Counted from the stretch's first letter, positions 16,550-26,118 are shown. The stretch is 64,000 nt of DNA from Devosia sp. A16 (GCF_001402915.1 NZ_CP012945.1:2457501-2521500), one strand, 5' to 3'. The notes: generated by a model not told the origin, from the letters alone. A program made the numbers and translations.

Positions 16550-17479
16550 GTGACGGCCTATGTGGTGCAGCGCCTGTTGCTGATGCTGGTGACCTTGTTC
16601 GCCATCATCACGCTGACCTTCTTCCTGATGCACGCCGTGCCCGGCGGGCCGTTCACCTCCGAGAAGATGCTGCAGCCGGAAATCCAGGCGGCGCTCAACG
16701 CCAAGTATCACCTCGATGATCCGCTCTGGCTGCAATACCTCAACTACCTGAAGGGCGTGCTGAGCTTCGACCTCGGCCCGTCGTTCAAATATGCCGGGAT
16801 GAGCGTCAACCAGATCATCGCCGAGGGCCTGCCGGTCACCATGAAGACCGGCGCCCTGGCGCTGATCTGCGTGGTGGCGCTGGGCGTGCCGCTCGGCATC
16901 GTCGCGGCACTCAATCGCAATCGCTGGCCCGACACCCTGGTGATGGTGATCGCCACCATCGGCGTCGCGGTGCCGTCCTACGTCATCGCCACGGTGGCGC
17001 TCTACGTCTTCGCGCTGCGGCTCGGCTGGGTGCCGACCTTCGGCCTCGATGATTGGCGCGGCTATTTCCTGCCGGTGTTCGCGCTGTCCGGCTTCTGGAT
17101 TTCGTTCATCGCCCGGCTGGCCCGCTCGAGCCTGCTGGAGACCCTGCAGCAGGATTACATGATGACCGCCAGGGCCAAGGGGCTGAAGCGCGGCACGGTG
17201 CTGTTCAAGCATGGCTTGCGCAACTCGCTGATCCCTGTGGTGACGGTCCTCGGCCCGGTGGTCGCCAATCTCCTCACCGGCTCCTTCGTCATCGAGCAGA
17301 TCTTCGCGCTCCCCGGCATCGGCCGGCATTTCGTCCTGTCGATCACCAATCGCGATTACACCGCCATCATGGGCATCACCATCTTTTATTCCGCGGTGCT
17401 GATGGTGATGATCTTCATCGTCGACATGCTCTATCTCGTGCTCGACCCGCGCATCAAATACCGGGCCGACGCCAAATGA
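16550..17479 (+). CDS. oppB: Oligopeptide ABC transporter permease OppB, 309 aa
   Basis: The N terminus MTAYVVQRLLLMLVTLFAIITLTFFLMHAVPGGPF is the hallmark of the OppB/DppB permeases. It is followed by the periplasmic loop (LDDPLWLQYLNYLKGVLSFDLGPSF) and the coupling segment LLETLQQDYMMTARAKGLKRGTVLFKHGLRNSLIP. There are about six helices. The start is GTG 16550. It is the first gene of a tightly packed oppBCDF run (4-nt overlaps) with the binding-protein gene last, and forms the inner-membrane pore with OppC. Confidence 0.92.
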   Translation: MTAYVVQRLLLMLVTLFAIITLTFFLMHAVPGGPFTSEKMLQPEIQAALNAKYHLDDPLWLQYLNYLKGVLSFDLGPSFKYAGMSVNQIIAEGLPVTMKTGALALICVVALGVPLGIVAALNRNRWPDTLVMVIATIGVAVPSYVIATVALYVFALRLGWVPTFGLDDWRGYFLPVFALSGFWISFIARLARSSLLETLQQDYMMTARAKGLKRGTVLFKHGLRNSLIPVVTVLGPVVANLLTGSFVIEQIFALPGIGRHFVLSITNRDYTAIMGITIFYSAVLMVMIFIVDMLYLVLDPRIKYRADAK

Positions 17480-18651
17480 CCGACATTGAGATCGCGCCTG
17501 AAATGTGGGCCCCGGCAACCAGCGACGGCACGGCCGCCGAGTATATCGCGGCCCCCAGCCTCACCTTCTGGCAGGATGTGCGCCAGCGCCTCTGGGCCAA
17601 TAAGCCCGCCATGCTGGGGCTCGGCTTCATCATCCTCCTGGTGCTCGCCGCGATCTTCGGGCCGATGCTGTCGCGGCACACCTATTTCGAGCAGAACCTC
17701 AAGCTCTCCAACATCCCGCCGCTGTTCCAGACCTACGAGATCACCGACGGCGCCGGGGCGACGACGCGCTTCTTCTTCAACTCTGGCAACCTCAACCTCT
17801 ACGAGGTGACGCCGTCGGGCGAGGTCGCCGGGCTGATCCGGGCGACCAAGAAAGACCTGATCAAGAAGCAGCAGCGGTTCAAGTTCGGCGACCGCGAGGT
17901 GGTGCTCGATACCGCCAAACAGCAGTTGAGCTTCGCCGATGGCACGGCGCTCGCGCCGAGCGGCTGGCAGTGGAACATGAGCCACGTGCTCGGCACCGAC
18001 CAGCTCGGTCGCGACGTGCTGGCGCGCCAGCTCTACGGCGCCCGCATCTCGCTCACCGTGGCCTTCGTCGCAACGCTGGTGAACTTCTTCATCGGCGTGT
18101 TCTACGGCGGCCTCGCCGGCTATCTCGGCGGCAAGGCCGACACCATCATGATGCGCATCGTCGAGGTGATCTCGACCATTCCGCTGACCCTGTACGTCAT
18201 CCTGATCATGGTGGTGTTCAACTCCGGCTTCCTGTCGGTGGTGCTGGCCATCGGCTCGGTCTACTGGGTCGACATGGCGCGCATCGTGCGCGGCCAGATC
18301 CTGACGCTGAAGCAGCAGGACTACGTCGCCGCCGCCCGCACCATGGGCGCCTCGACGCCCCGCATCCTGGTGCGGCACCTGCTGCCCAACTCGGTCGGCC
18401 CGATCCTCGTCACCCTCACCATGCTGATCCCGAGCGCCATCTTCATCGAGAGCTTCATGAGCTTCATCGGGCTCGGCGTCACCCCGCCGGAGGCCAGCTG
18501 GGGCACGCTGACCTCGGAGGCAGTGGAGACCTTGCGCGCCTACCCCTACCAGCTGTTCTTCCCGGCCGCCGCCATCAGCCTCACCATGTTCGCCTTCAAC
18601 TTCCTCGGCGATGGCCTGCGCGACGCGCTCGACCCGAGGCTGCGCACATGA
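17476..18651 (+). CDS. oppC: Oligopeptide ABC transporter permease OppC with enlarged periplasmic loop, 391 aa
   Basis: The OppC-type core is clear: the first helix MLGLGFIILLVLAAIFGPML, then GTDQLGRDVLARQLYGARISL, and the coupling loop LTLKQQDYVAAARTMGASTPRILVRHLLPNSV. Between helix 1 and the GTDQLGRD motif there are about 100 residues (~75-175, including ITDGAGATTRFFFNSGNLNLYEV and a basic KKDLIKKQQRFKFGD stretch), instead of the ~30 usual in the family, which explains the length. The insert is predicted to be periplasmic and could contact the binding protein. Its start overlaps the oppB stop (ATGA). Confidence 0.9.
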   Translation: MTDIEIAPEMWAPATSDGTAAEYIAAPSLTFWQDVRQRLWANKPAMLGLGFIILLVLAAIFGPMLSRHTYFEQNLKLSNIPPLFQTYEITDGAGATTRFFFNSGNLNLYEVTPSGEVAGLIRATKKDLIKKQQRFKFGDREVVLDTAKQQLSFADGTALAPSGWQWNMSHVLGTDQLGRDVLARQLYGARISLTVAFVATLVNFFIGVFYGGLAGYLGGKADTIMMRIVEVISTIPLTLYVILIMVVFNSGFLSVVLAIGSVYWVDMARIVRGQILTLKQQDYVAAARTMGASTPRILVRHLLPNSVGPILVTLTMLIPSAIFIESFMSFIGLGVTPPEASWGTLTSEAVETLRAYPYQLFFPAAAISLTMFAFNFLGDGLRDALDPRLRT

Positions 18652-19660
18652 GCACGCCCCTGCTTTCGGTCAGCAACCTCTCGACCAGCTTCTTCACCTC
18701 GCGCGGCGAGGTGCAGGCAGTGCGCGGCGTCTCGTTCGAGCTCAATGCCGGCGAGATCCTGGGCATTGTCGGCGAGTCCGGCTCGGGCAAGTCGATCACC
18801 TGCATGAGCCTGATGGGCCTGCTGCGCAGCAGCGGTCGGGTGATCGCCGGCACCGCGTCGTTCGAAGGCCGCGATCTGCTGGCGCTCGACGAAGACGAGC
18901 TCAGCACGCTGCGCGGCAACGAGATCTCGATGATCTTCCAGGATCCGATGACCTCGCTCAATCCGACGCTCACCGTCGGCGAGCAGGTGATCGAGACCAT
19001 CCTCAGGCATCGCAAGGTCAGCCGTGCCGAGGCGCGCGCCCGCGCCGTCAAGCTGTTCGAACTGGTCCGCATCCCTTCCGCCGCCAAGCGGCTCAAATCC
19101 TACCCGCACGAGTTCTCCGGCGGCATGCGCCAGCGGGTGATGATCGCCATCGCGCTCGCCTGCGACCCGAAACTGCTGATCGCGGACGAGCCGACCACCG
19201 CCCTCGACGTCACCATCCAGCGCCAGATCCTGGCGTTGCTGAAGGAACTGCAGGGTCGCCTCGGCATGGCGGTGATCCTCATCACCCACGATCTCGGCGT
19301 CATCGCGGAAACCGCCGACCGGGTGCTGGTGATGTATGGCGGTATGGTGATGGAAGAGGGCCCGGTGCGACAACTGTTCGCGCGGCCCTCGCATCCCTAT
19401 ACGCGCGGGCTGCTCGCTTCGATCCCCGACCTCCGCGACGAGACGCAGCAGCGGCTGACCCCGATCCCCGGCTCGCCGCCGGACATGCTGCGCCCGCCCC
19501 CGGGCTGTCCCTTCGCGCCGCGCTGTCCGCATGCCATGGCCCAGTGCAACGCCGCGCTACCGCCGCTCTATGATGTCGGCGAAGGGCACCGCGCCCGTTG
19601 CTGGCTGCACCACCCTGAAGCGCCGCGCGTCGCCGGCATCACCGCCGAGCTCGTCCCCGC

Positions 19661-19664
<4 letters not shown>
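18648..19664 (+). CDS. oppD: Oligopeptide ABC transporter ATPase OppD, 338 aa
   Basis: Walker A is GESGSGKS, the Q loop is [15 protein letters not shown], the signature is EFSGGMRQR, Walker B is [14 protein letters not shown] and the switch His is in ITHDLG. The C-terminal oligopeptide-transporter extension contains [15 protein letters not shown], the cysteine cluster that binds an iron-sulfur cluster or metal in this subfamily. It is a cytoplasmic partner of OppF, overlapping oppC and oppF by 4 nt. Confidence 0.94.
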
Positions 19665-20662
<998 letters not shown>

Positions 20663-20681
20663 ACGTTTTCGACTTTCAACG

Positions 20682-20698
20682 GGACCGGACAACGGTCC
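20682..20698 (+). other. Small stem-loop between oppF and the binding-protein gene
   Basis: GGACCG (20682-20687) and CGGTCC (20693-20698) pair around a GACAA loop, 20 bases before the oppA start. There is no U-run, so it is not a terminator; it may be an RNA-processing or stability element for the oppA message. Confidence 0.45.
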
Positions 20699-20718
20699 GC
20701 AAAACAGGAGAGAAACTT

Positions 20719-22305
20719 ATGCTGAAGCGATTGCTGCCGCTCTGTGCCGCGGCCCTGCTGGCTTCGGTCGGCCCGGTCTGGGCTGCCGGCGAGCTGACCT
20801 ATGTGGTCAACAACGAATCCGCCGCCTACGATCCGGGCACCACCGCCGAGACCTTCGCTACGCCGATCATCGGCAATGCCTTCGAAGGCCTGGTGAAATA
20901 CGCCTCCGACGGCGCCGTTGTGCCGGCGCTGGCCGAGAGCTGGACCATCAGCGATGACGGCCTCACCTACACCTTCAAGCTGCGCGCCGACGCCAAGTGG
21001 TCGGACGGCAAGCCGGTGACGGCAGGCGACTTCGTCTATGCCTGGAAGCGCGTCCTGACCCCGGCATCCGGCGCCAAGAACAGCCAGATGCTCTATGGCA
21101 TCGTCGGCGCCGAGGAGTTCTACGCCGACCAGTCCAAGGACAATGTTGCGGTCTCGGCCACCGACGACCACACGCTGACTTTCACCCTGAAGCAGCGCGT
21201 GCCCTACATGCTGCAGCTGCTCGGTTTTTCCACCTTCTTCCCGGTGCGCGAGGACATCGTTTCCGCCGATCCCGATGGCTGGACCCGCAAGCCCGACACC
21301 TATATCGGCACCGGCCCGTTCCGCGTCACCGCGATGAACTTCGGCGAGTCGATCGTGCTGGAGAAGAACCCCGAATACTACAACGCCGCCAATGTCAGCC
21401 TCGACAAGCTGACTTTCCGGCTGATCCCCGACCCGGCCACCGCGCTCGCCGCCTACGAGGCCGGCGATGTCGACGGCGTCGAAGCCGTGCCGGCCCCGGA
21501 AATCCCGCGCCTCGCTTCCGAAGACAATAACGGCTTCCTGGTCGTGCCGGCGCTCGGCACCACCTACGCCTTCTTCAACCCGCACCAGAAGCCGCTCGAC
21601 GACGTCCGCGTCCGCAAGGCGCTGTCGATGGCGATCGATCGCGAGGAAATCGTCGAGTTCGTGCTGCAGTCGGCCGACATCCCGGCGATGGCGCTGGTGC
21701 CACCGGGCATGAACGTCGCCGGTGAGGATTTCCGCGACGGCTCCGATACCTTCGGCCTCGCGCCGACCGCCGAGGTCGATGCGGCCAAGGCGCTGCTGGC
21801 CGAGGCCGGCTATCCGGATGGCGCCGGCTTCCCCGACACGGTGTTCGTCACCTATTCGTCCCCCCCGATCGAGAAGCTGCTCGAAGCCATCCAGCAGATG
21901 TGGAAGAAGAACCTCAACATCGACGTCAAGATCCAGGCGTCCGAGTGGCAGGTGTTCTATCCCGAAGTGCAGAAGGTTCAGTACCAGATCGCCCAGATGG
22001 GGTGGGGCGCCGACTATCCGCACCCGATGACCTTCCTCGATAACTTCGTCACCGGCAGCGCCAACAACCTCGCCAACTGGTCCAACGCCGACTACGACAA
22101 GCTGATCGCCGACGCCAAGGCCACCAATGACGAGAAGCAGTCGCTGGCCGACATGCGCGCCGCCGAGGCGCTGATCATGAACGACATGGTGATCCTGCCG
22201 CAGTATCACCGCAACCAGTACATGATGATGAAGCCCTACGTGAAAGGCTTCTGGCGCTCGCCGCTGAACACGCCGTATTTCGACGCGGTCACCATCGAGA
22301 AGTAA
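20719..22305 (+). CDS. oppA: Oligopeptide ABC transporter substrate-binding protein OppA, 528 aa
   Basis: A Sec signal peptide (MLKRLLPLCAAALLASVGPV, cleavage near VWA-AG) precedes a family-5 binding protein. Segments seen are YDPGTTAETFATPIIGNAFE, WTISDDGLTYTFKLRADAKW, VTAGDFVYAWKRVLTPASG, TYIGTGPF and YEAGDVDGVEAVPA. DFVYAWKRVLTP is close to the OppA/MppA branch, which binds peptides including murein peptides. ATG 20719 has AGGAGA at the ideal distance. It is the last gene of the operon, ahead of a terminator at 22358-22386. The order BCDFA, with the receptor last, differs from the enterobacterial oppABCDF. Confidence 0.92.
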   Translation: MLKRLLPLCAAALLASVGPVWAAGELTYVVNNESAAYDPGTTAETFATPIIGNAFEGLVKYASDGAVVPALAESWTISDDGLTYTFKLRADAKWSDGKPVTAGDFVYAWKRVLTPASGAKNSQMLYGIVGAEEFYADQSKDNVAVSATDDHTLTFTLKQRVPYMLQLLGFSTFFPVREDIVSADPDGWTRKPDTYIGTGPFRVTAMNFGESIVLEKNPEYYNAANVSLDKLTFRLIPDPATALAAYEAGDVDGVEAVPAPEIPRLASEDNNGFLVVPALGTTYAFFNPHQKPLDDVRVRKALSMAIDREEIVEFVLQSADIPAMALVPPGMNVAGEDFRDGSDTFGLAPTAEVDAAKALLAEAGYPDGAGFPDTVFVTYSSPPIEKLLEAIQQMWKKNLNIDVKIQASEWQVFYPEVQKVQYQIAQMGWGADYPHPMTFLDNFVTGSANNLANWSNADYDKLIADAKATNDEKQSLADMRAAEALIMNDMVILPQYHRNQYMMMKPYVKGFWRSPLNTPYFDAVTIEK

Positions 22306-22357
22306 GCGCCAGGCGCTGGCCGGTGCGGGTTGCCCGCACTGCGCCGTGAGCCTTCGA

Positions 22358-22386
22358 ACCCCGGTCTCCCACGAGGCCGGGGTTTG
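22358..22386. terminator. Bidirectional terminator between oppA and the GntR gene
   Basis: ACCCCGG...CCGGGGTTTGT forms a GC-rich stem (22358-22386) with a T-run on plus. The two flanking genes converge on it, so it can serve both. Confidence 0.8.
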
Positions 22387-22390
22387 TCGT

Positions 22391-23389
22391 TCAGGCGCCC
22401 CGCTCGACCGGCGTCAGGTAGGGCAGGCGGGCCGCCTCAGGCATCGGCCCGAGCCGGTCCACCATCTCGATATTGGGGTGCATCGAGCGATGCAGGTGCG
22501 TCTCCAGCATGCGGCAGGCACTGTCGAGATCGCCGTCGAGCAGCAGATCGTAGATGCTGCGGTGCTCTTCCAGCATGGTGGAAATCTCGTTGCCCGTCCG
22601 GTGGCTGCGGAACGTCGCGTGCGTGGCGATCAGCAGCAGCTGGCTGCGCTGCACCGCCTGCAACAGTTGCCGGTTGTTGCAGCGCGCCACCGTGTCGATA
22701 TGCAGGTCCTGCTCGATGCCTTCGAGTTCCATGATGCCGCGCTCACCGCCCTGCGCCCGCACCACGCGGTCGCGCCGGGCGGTCAGCTCGGCTGCGGTGA
22801 ATTTGGGGAAGGCCTGGCGCAGCGCCACCGGCTCGAGGATCCAGCGCATCTCGTAATGCTCGCGGATCGACTCGGCGGTCAGCGGCCCGGCATACCAGCG
22901 CTGGTTGGCCTCCTGCACGATGATGCCGGTACGGGCCAGCCGGGTCAGCACCTCGTGCGCGATGGTCCGGCTCACCCCGTAATGCTCGGCCAGCGCCGAT
23001 TCGTTGAGCATGAAGCGGCCATAGGCAAGGCTCGCGGCGACGGCGTGTTCGACTTCGGGGTAGATCCTGAGCCCGATATTGCGGGGCGACGCGTCGGCTT
23101 CGAGCGCTGCCGGCAGCACCAGGCCGGCCTCGCTGAGTTCGAGCCGCAGCGGCTTAGGCGACGCTTCGCCGCCCCGGGCGATGAAGCCGCGGCCGGCAAA
23201 GCCGCCGATCAGCCCCTCTTCGTTCAACCGCTTCAGCGCCGCTGCCGCCGGGATGCGGCTCGCCTTGAAGGCGCGCGCCACATTGGCTTCGCCCAGCACC
23301 AGTCCGGCCGGAAACGCCTCCCGCACCAGGTGCTCGCGGAGCACCGCATAGATGGTCTGGTACAGCGGGGCTTCGGGCTTCGGCGACAT
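22391..23389 (-). CDS. GntR-family regulator with two winged-helix domains plus FCD-like domain, ~332 aa
   Basis: The first wing is PLYQTIYAVLREHLVREAFP through AAAALKRLNEEGLIGGFAGRG, a standard GntR DNA-binding domain. After a linker a second helix-turn-helix appears (MLNESALAEHYGVSRTIAHE, then VLTRLARTGIIVQEANQRWY), directly followed by an FCD-type effector domain (IREHYEMRWILEPVALRQA, DLHIDTVARCNNRQLLQAVQ, EEHRSIYDLLLDGDLDSACR). A tandem GntR pair is unusual. The start is uncertain: I use ATG 23389 because homology begins there, but an in-frame ATG at 23446 lies within a perfect palindrome. It converges with oppA and may regulate it (inference). Confidence 0.8.
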   Translation of the reverse strand: MSPKPEAPLYQTIYAVLREHLVREAFPAGLVLGEANVARAFKASRIPAAAALKRLNEEGLIGGFAGRGFIARGGEASPKPLRLELSEAGLVLPAALEADASPRNIGLRIYPEVEHAVAASLAYGRFMLNESALAEHYGVSRTIAHEVLTRLARTGIIVQEANQRWYAGPLTAESIREHYEMRWILEPVALRQAFPKFTAAELTARRDRVVRAQGGERGIMELEGIEQDLHIDTVARCNNRQLLQAVQRSQLLLIATHATFRSHRTGNEISTMLEEHRSIYDLLLDGDLDSACRMLETHLHRSMHPNIEMVDRLGPMPEAARLPYLTPVERGA

Positions 23390-23434
23390 CGGGCGCCGTT
23401 CTACCACCTTGCCCGCCTTCCTGTCTGCGGTCCG

Positions 23435-23446
23435 ATGCGATCGCAT
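23435..23446. promoter_or_regulatory. 12-bp perfect palindrome upstream of the GntR gene
   Basis: ATGCGATCGCAT is fully self-complementary and lies 46 bp before the preferred start, in DNA that turns AT-rich on its far side. A self-binding site for the GntR protein is plausible. It could be chance, since the core is a common 8-mer. Confidence 0.35.
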
Positions 23447-23614
23447 ATTTGTCCGCTACTGCTTTGAATATCCGCTGGGTGCGCCGACATTCGCCAGTCG
23501 GTCCAGCTTCTCGATATCGGTCGTTACGCACTGTGCATGCAATATGCATTGATGCGCTGCCGATTTGCAAGACTGCCGTACGCGTGAAGGGGCGCCACTG
23601 GCCCGCACCCCCCC

Positions 23615-23656
23615 TTGACTCTGGCGTCATCACGTAACATATGCAGTTACATGATG
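23615..23656 (+). promoter_or_regulatory. Rrf2 promoter with palindromic operator overlapping -10 and start codon
   Basis: CATCACGTAAC (23628-23638) and GTTACATGATG (23646-23656) are reverse complements with one mismatch, around a 7-bp AT-rich centre. A TTGACT box (23615-23620) and CATATG (23638-23643) have 17-bp spacing, a sigma-70-like pair. The operator therefore covers the -10 region and the ATGATG start, and transcription would begin at about 23650. This implies tight autorepression by the Rrf2 protein and a leaderless or nearly leaderless message. Confidence 0.62.
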
Positions 23657-24115
23657 CGCGACAGTCGACTTTCGGGCGTCCTGCACGTCCTGCTGCATAT
23701 GGCTGAGTATGATGGGCCGGTGACCTCGGAGCTGCTGGCCAAAGCCATGCACACCAATCCGGTGGTGATCCGCCGCACCATGGCCGGGCTGAAAGCCAAA
23801 GGCTACGTACAGTCCGGGCGTGGCCATGGCGGCGGCTGGACGCTGGCCGAGGGCTTTGGCCGCCTGACGCTGCGCGACATCTACAGCGCACTCGGTTCGC
23901 CCACGCTGCTCGCCATCGGCAACCGCAGCGACAATCCAAACTGCCTCGTCGAGCAGGCGGTAAACGCTGCCCTCGATGACAGTTTCGCCGCGGCCGAGGC
24001 GCTGCTGCTGCAGCGGCTGGGGGAAGTAACCCTCGCCGAGCTCAGCGCCGACTTCCATCGCCGCATGCTGGCCCGCGGCGCCCATATCGATCTGGAGCAC
24101 TCCCATGCATCATGA
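23651..24115 (+). CDS. Rrf2-family transcriptional regulator, ~154 aa
   Basis: A winged helix lies at residues ~5-65: RLSGVLHVLLHMAEYDGPVT, SELLAKAMHTNPVVIRRTMAGLKAKG and a glycine-rich wing SGRGHGGGWTLA. A dimerisation helix follows. Only one Cys (in NPNCLVEQ) is present where iron-sulfur members such as IscR have three, so it probably does not hold a classical cluster; it resembles the redox or aldehyde-responsive YwnA/BigR-like branch. The start is ATG 23651 or ATG 23654; both lie in the operator repeat. The gene overlaps the flavoprotein gene by 11 nt, so the two form one operon and the flavoprotein is the likely target. Confidence 0.88.
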   Translation: MMRDSRLSGVLHVLLHMAEYDGPVTSELLAKAMHTNPVVIRRTMAGLKAKGYVQSGRGHGGGWTLAEGFGRLTLRDIYSALGSPTLLAIGNRSDNPNCLVEQAVNAALDDSFAAAEALLLQRLGEVTLAELSADFHRRMLARGAHIDLEHSHAS

Positions 24116-25007
24116 TGCCATCGTCATCGGCGGCAGCTTCGCCGGCCTGTCCGCCGCCATGTACATCGCCCGGGCGCGCCGCTCGGTGGCGATCATCGAC
24201 GCCGGCCTGCCGCGCAACCGCTTCGCCGCCCACTCGCATGGCTTCTTCGGTCATGACGGCAGCACCCCCGCCGCCATGCTCGACAAGGCCCGCGCCCAGG
24301 TGCTGGCCTATCCGACGGCGTCATTGGTCGTTGGCGAGGCGCGCACCGCCCGGCCGCATGGCGACGGTTTTGCCGTCACCCTCGCATCGGGCGCCGAACT
24401 TACCGCCGATCGCCTGGTGCTGGCCTTCGGCCTCAGCGACGAACTCCCCGGTCTTCCCGGCCTCGCCGAGCGCTGGGGGCATTCGGTCATCATCTGCCCC
24501 TATTGCCACGGCTTCGAGTTCTCCGGGCAGCGGCTGGGCGTCCTGGCGATGACCCCGATGTCGGCGCACCAGGCCATGCTGGTGGCCGAGTGGGGGCCGG
24601 TGACCTATTTCAGCAACGGCTTCGAGCCCGATGCTGCGACGCGTGACGAGCTGATCCATCGGGGCGTCAGCATCGAAGCGACGCCGGTGGTGGGGCTCAG
24701 CGGTGCGGCGCCCGCGCTCTCGGCGGTGGACCTGGCCGATGGCCGCCGGGTCGCCATCGACGCGCTATTCATCGGTCCGCAGTCACGGCTGAACAGCGAC
24801 ATTGCCGACCAGCTCGGGTGTGCCTCCGAGGATGCCCCGTTCGGTCGGCTCATTCGCACCGACGCGCTGAAGCAGACCAGCGTGCCCGGAGTCTTTGCGG
24901 CCGGCGACATTGCCCGCCCGATGCATAGCGTCAGCTTCGCCGTGGCGGATGGGGTGCTGGCCGGCACGGCGCTGCACCGCTCGCTGGTCTTCCCTATCGC
25001 CGCGTGA
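24105..25007 (+). CDS. Thioredoxin-reductase-like FAD/NAD(P) disulfide oxidoreductase, 300 aa
   Basis: The FAD motif is AIVIGGSFAGLSAAMYIARA at the N terminus, the redox pair is C131-P-Y-C134 (in IICPYCHGFEF) in the central NADP domain, and the second FAD segment is VPGVFAAGDIARP. Length and order match thioredoxin reductase, but the usual CATC-type centre reads CPYC, and the NADPH-binding loop (LGVLAMTPMSAHQAM) lacks a clean GxGxxA, so it is closer to the TrxR-like branch often paired with Rrf2 regulators. It probably reduces a small disulfide or a nonstandard partner in the cytoplasm. Its start overlaps the regulator by 11 nt. Confidence 0.87.
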   Translation: MHHDAIVIGGSFAGLSAAMYIARARRSVAIIDAGLPRNRFAAHSHGFFGHDGSTPAAMLDKARAQVLAYPTASLVVGEARTARPHGDGFAVTLASGAELTADRLVLAFGLSDELPGLPGLAERWGHSVIICPYCHGFEFSGQRLGVLAMTPMSAHQAMLVAEWGPVTYFSNGFEPDAATRDELIHRGVSIEATPVVGLSGAAPALSAVDLADGRRVAIDALFIGPQSRLNSDIADQLGCASEDAPFGRLIRTDALKQTSVPGVFAAGDIARPMHSVSFAVADGVLAGTALHRSLVFPIAA

Positions 25008-25019
25008 GCCGGCGCCCCG

Positions 25020-25946
25020 TCAGCCAGTGGCCAGCATCGCCTCGATCTCGGCCCGGGTCGGCATCGACGGGGCCGTGCCCGGCTTCTGCACCGACAACCC
25101 GGCGGTGGCGCAGCCGAAGCGAATGGCTTCGACCGGCGACTGGCCCTCGGCCAGCGCCACGGCAAAGCCGCCATTGAAGGCATCGCCGGCGCCGGTGGTT
25201 TCGACCACCTTGGGCACCTTGAAGGCGGGGACCATGTGAGTGCCCGATTCGCCGTAGAGCAGGGCGCCCTTTTCGCCCAGGGTGATCAAGGCATTCTTCG
25301 CGCCGCGACGAACGAGTTCCTTGGCGGCAGCCAAGGCGTCGGCTTCGCTCTCGACCTTGAGCCCGGTCAGCGTCGCCGCTTCGGTCTCGTTCGGCGTGAC
25401 ATAGTCGCAGAGCGCGTAGATCGCGTCGTCGACCGGAAGCGCCGGCGCCGGGTTGAGGATGGTGATCACCCCGTGCTTGCGGGCCAGGGTAAGCCCGGCG
25501 ATCGCTGTCTCGACCGGCTGCTCGAACTGCGTCACCAGCACCTTCGAGCCGGCGATGGTCTGCTCGGCCGCCGCGACGTCGGCCGGCGACAGCTTCGCTG
25601 CCGCGCCGCTCTCGACGATGATGGCGTTGTTGCCGGTCTCGGTGGATACGAAGATGAAGGCCGCGCCGGTCGGCAGCTCCTCATCGATCGCCACGGCCGA
25701 AGTGTCGATGCCGTCGGCGGCCCAGGCCTTCTGCGCCATCTCGCCAAAGGTGTCGCGGCCGATACGGGTGATCATTCGCGCCTCGCCCCCGGCCCGCGCT
25801 GCCGCGATCGCCTGGTTCGAGCCCTTGCCGCCAGGACCATCCTTGAACCCCTGGCCGAGAATGGTCTCGCCCATCAGCGGCAGGCGCGGCGCCCGGAACG
25901 CCAGGTCCGCCACGAAAATCCCGAGCACTGCGACCGGTGCGCGCAT
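25020..25946 (-). CDS. rbsK: Ribokinase-like PfkB-family sugar kinase, 308 aa
   Basis: The N terminus VAVLGIFVADLAFRAPRLPL, the substrate motif GGKGSNQAIAAARAG, and the C-terminal anion-hole motif TTGAGDAFNGGFAVAL with the catalytic Asp are those of ribokinase. ATP-binding features (VTPNETEAATLTG, ALITLGEKGALL) are present. It would phosphorylate ribose released by the nucleoside hydrolase encoded at 33793-34746. The start ATG 25946 has GAGGAGG nearby. It is the distal gene of the minus-strand nucleoside run, after an inverted-repeat element. Confidence 0.88.
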   Translation of the reverse strand: MRAPVAVLGIFVADLAFRAPRLPLMGETILGQGFKDGPGGKGSNQAIAAARAGGEARMITRIGRDTFGEMAQKAWAADGIDTSAVAIDEELPTGAAFIFVSTETGNNAIIVESGAAAKLSPADVAAAEQTIAGSKVLVTQFEQPVETAIAGLTLARKHGVITILNPAPALPVDDAIYALCDYVTPNETEAATLTGLKVESEADALAAAKELVRRGAKNALITLGEKGALLYGESGTHMVPAFKVPKVVETTGAGDAFNGGFAVALAEGQSPVEAIRFGCATAGLSVQKPGTAPSMPTRAEIEAMLATG

Positions 25947-25996
25947 GGTTCCTCCTCTTTGGGCGCTGTTCGCGCCTCGAAGTTGTTTTCCGGCAG

Positions 25997-26118
25997 ACGG
26001 CCCCCTCCCATCCTCGCCCATGAAGGGGGAGGTGCCTCGCCGGTGCGTCAGGCTCAATCCAGCCACAAACCCGACTCTTCACCTCCCCCTTTATGGGGGA
26101 GGCTGGGAGGGGACCGTC
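25997..26118. repeat. Inverted-repeat intergenic element, subfamily with GACGGCCCCCTCCC ends
   Basis: GACGGCCCCCTCCCATCCTC... (left, 25997-26034) faces ...GGGAGGGGACCGTC (right, 26080-26118), with internal AAGGGGGAGGTG and CACCTCCCCCTT arms. It closely matches the element at 30511-30635, including the (C/T)CGCCGGTGC segment just inside the left arm. It lies between two genes of the minus-strand nucleoside run. Confidence 0.82.

Noticed and set aside
16499-17518. Minus-strand frame opposite oppB, and others opposite oppC, oppF and the nucleoside ATPase
   Set aside because: Histidine/Asp/Arg-rich translations opposite strongly conserved transporter genes; no start signals.
20682-20698. Riboswitch before oppA
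   Set aside because: Only one six-bp hairpin with no conserved riboswitch core.
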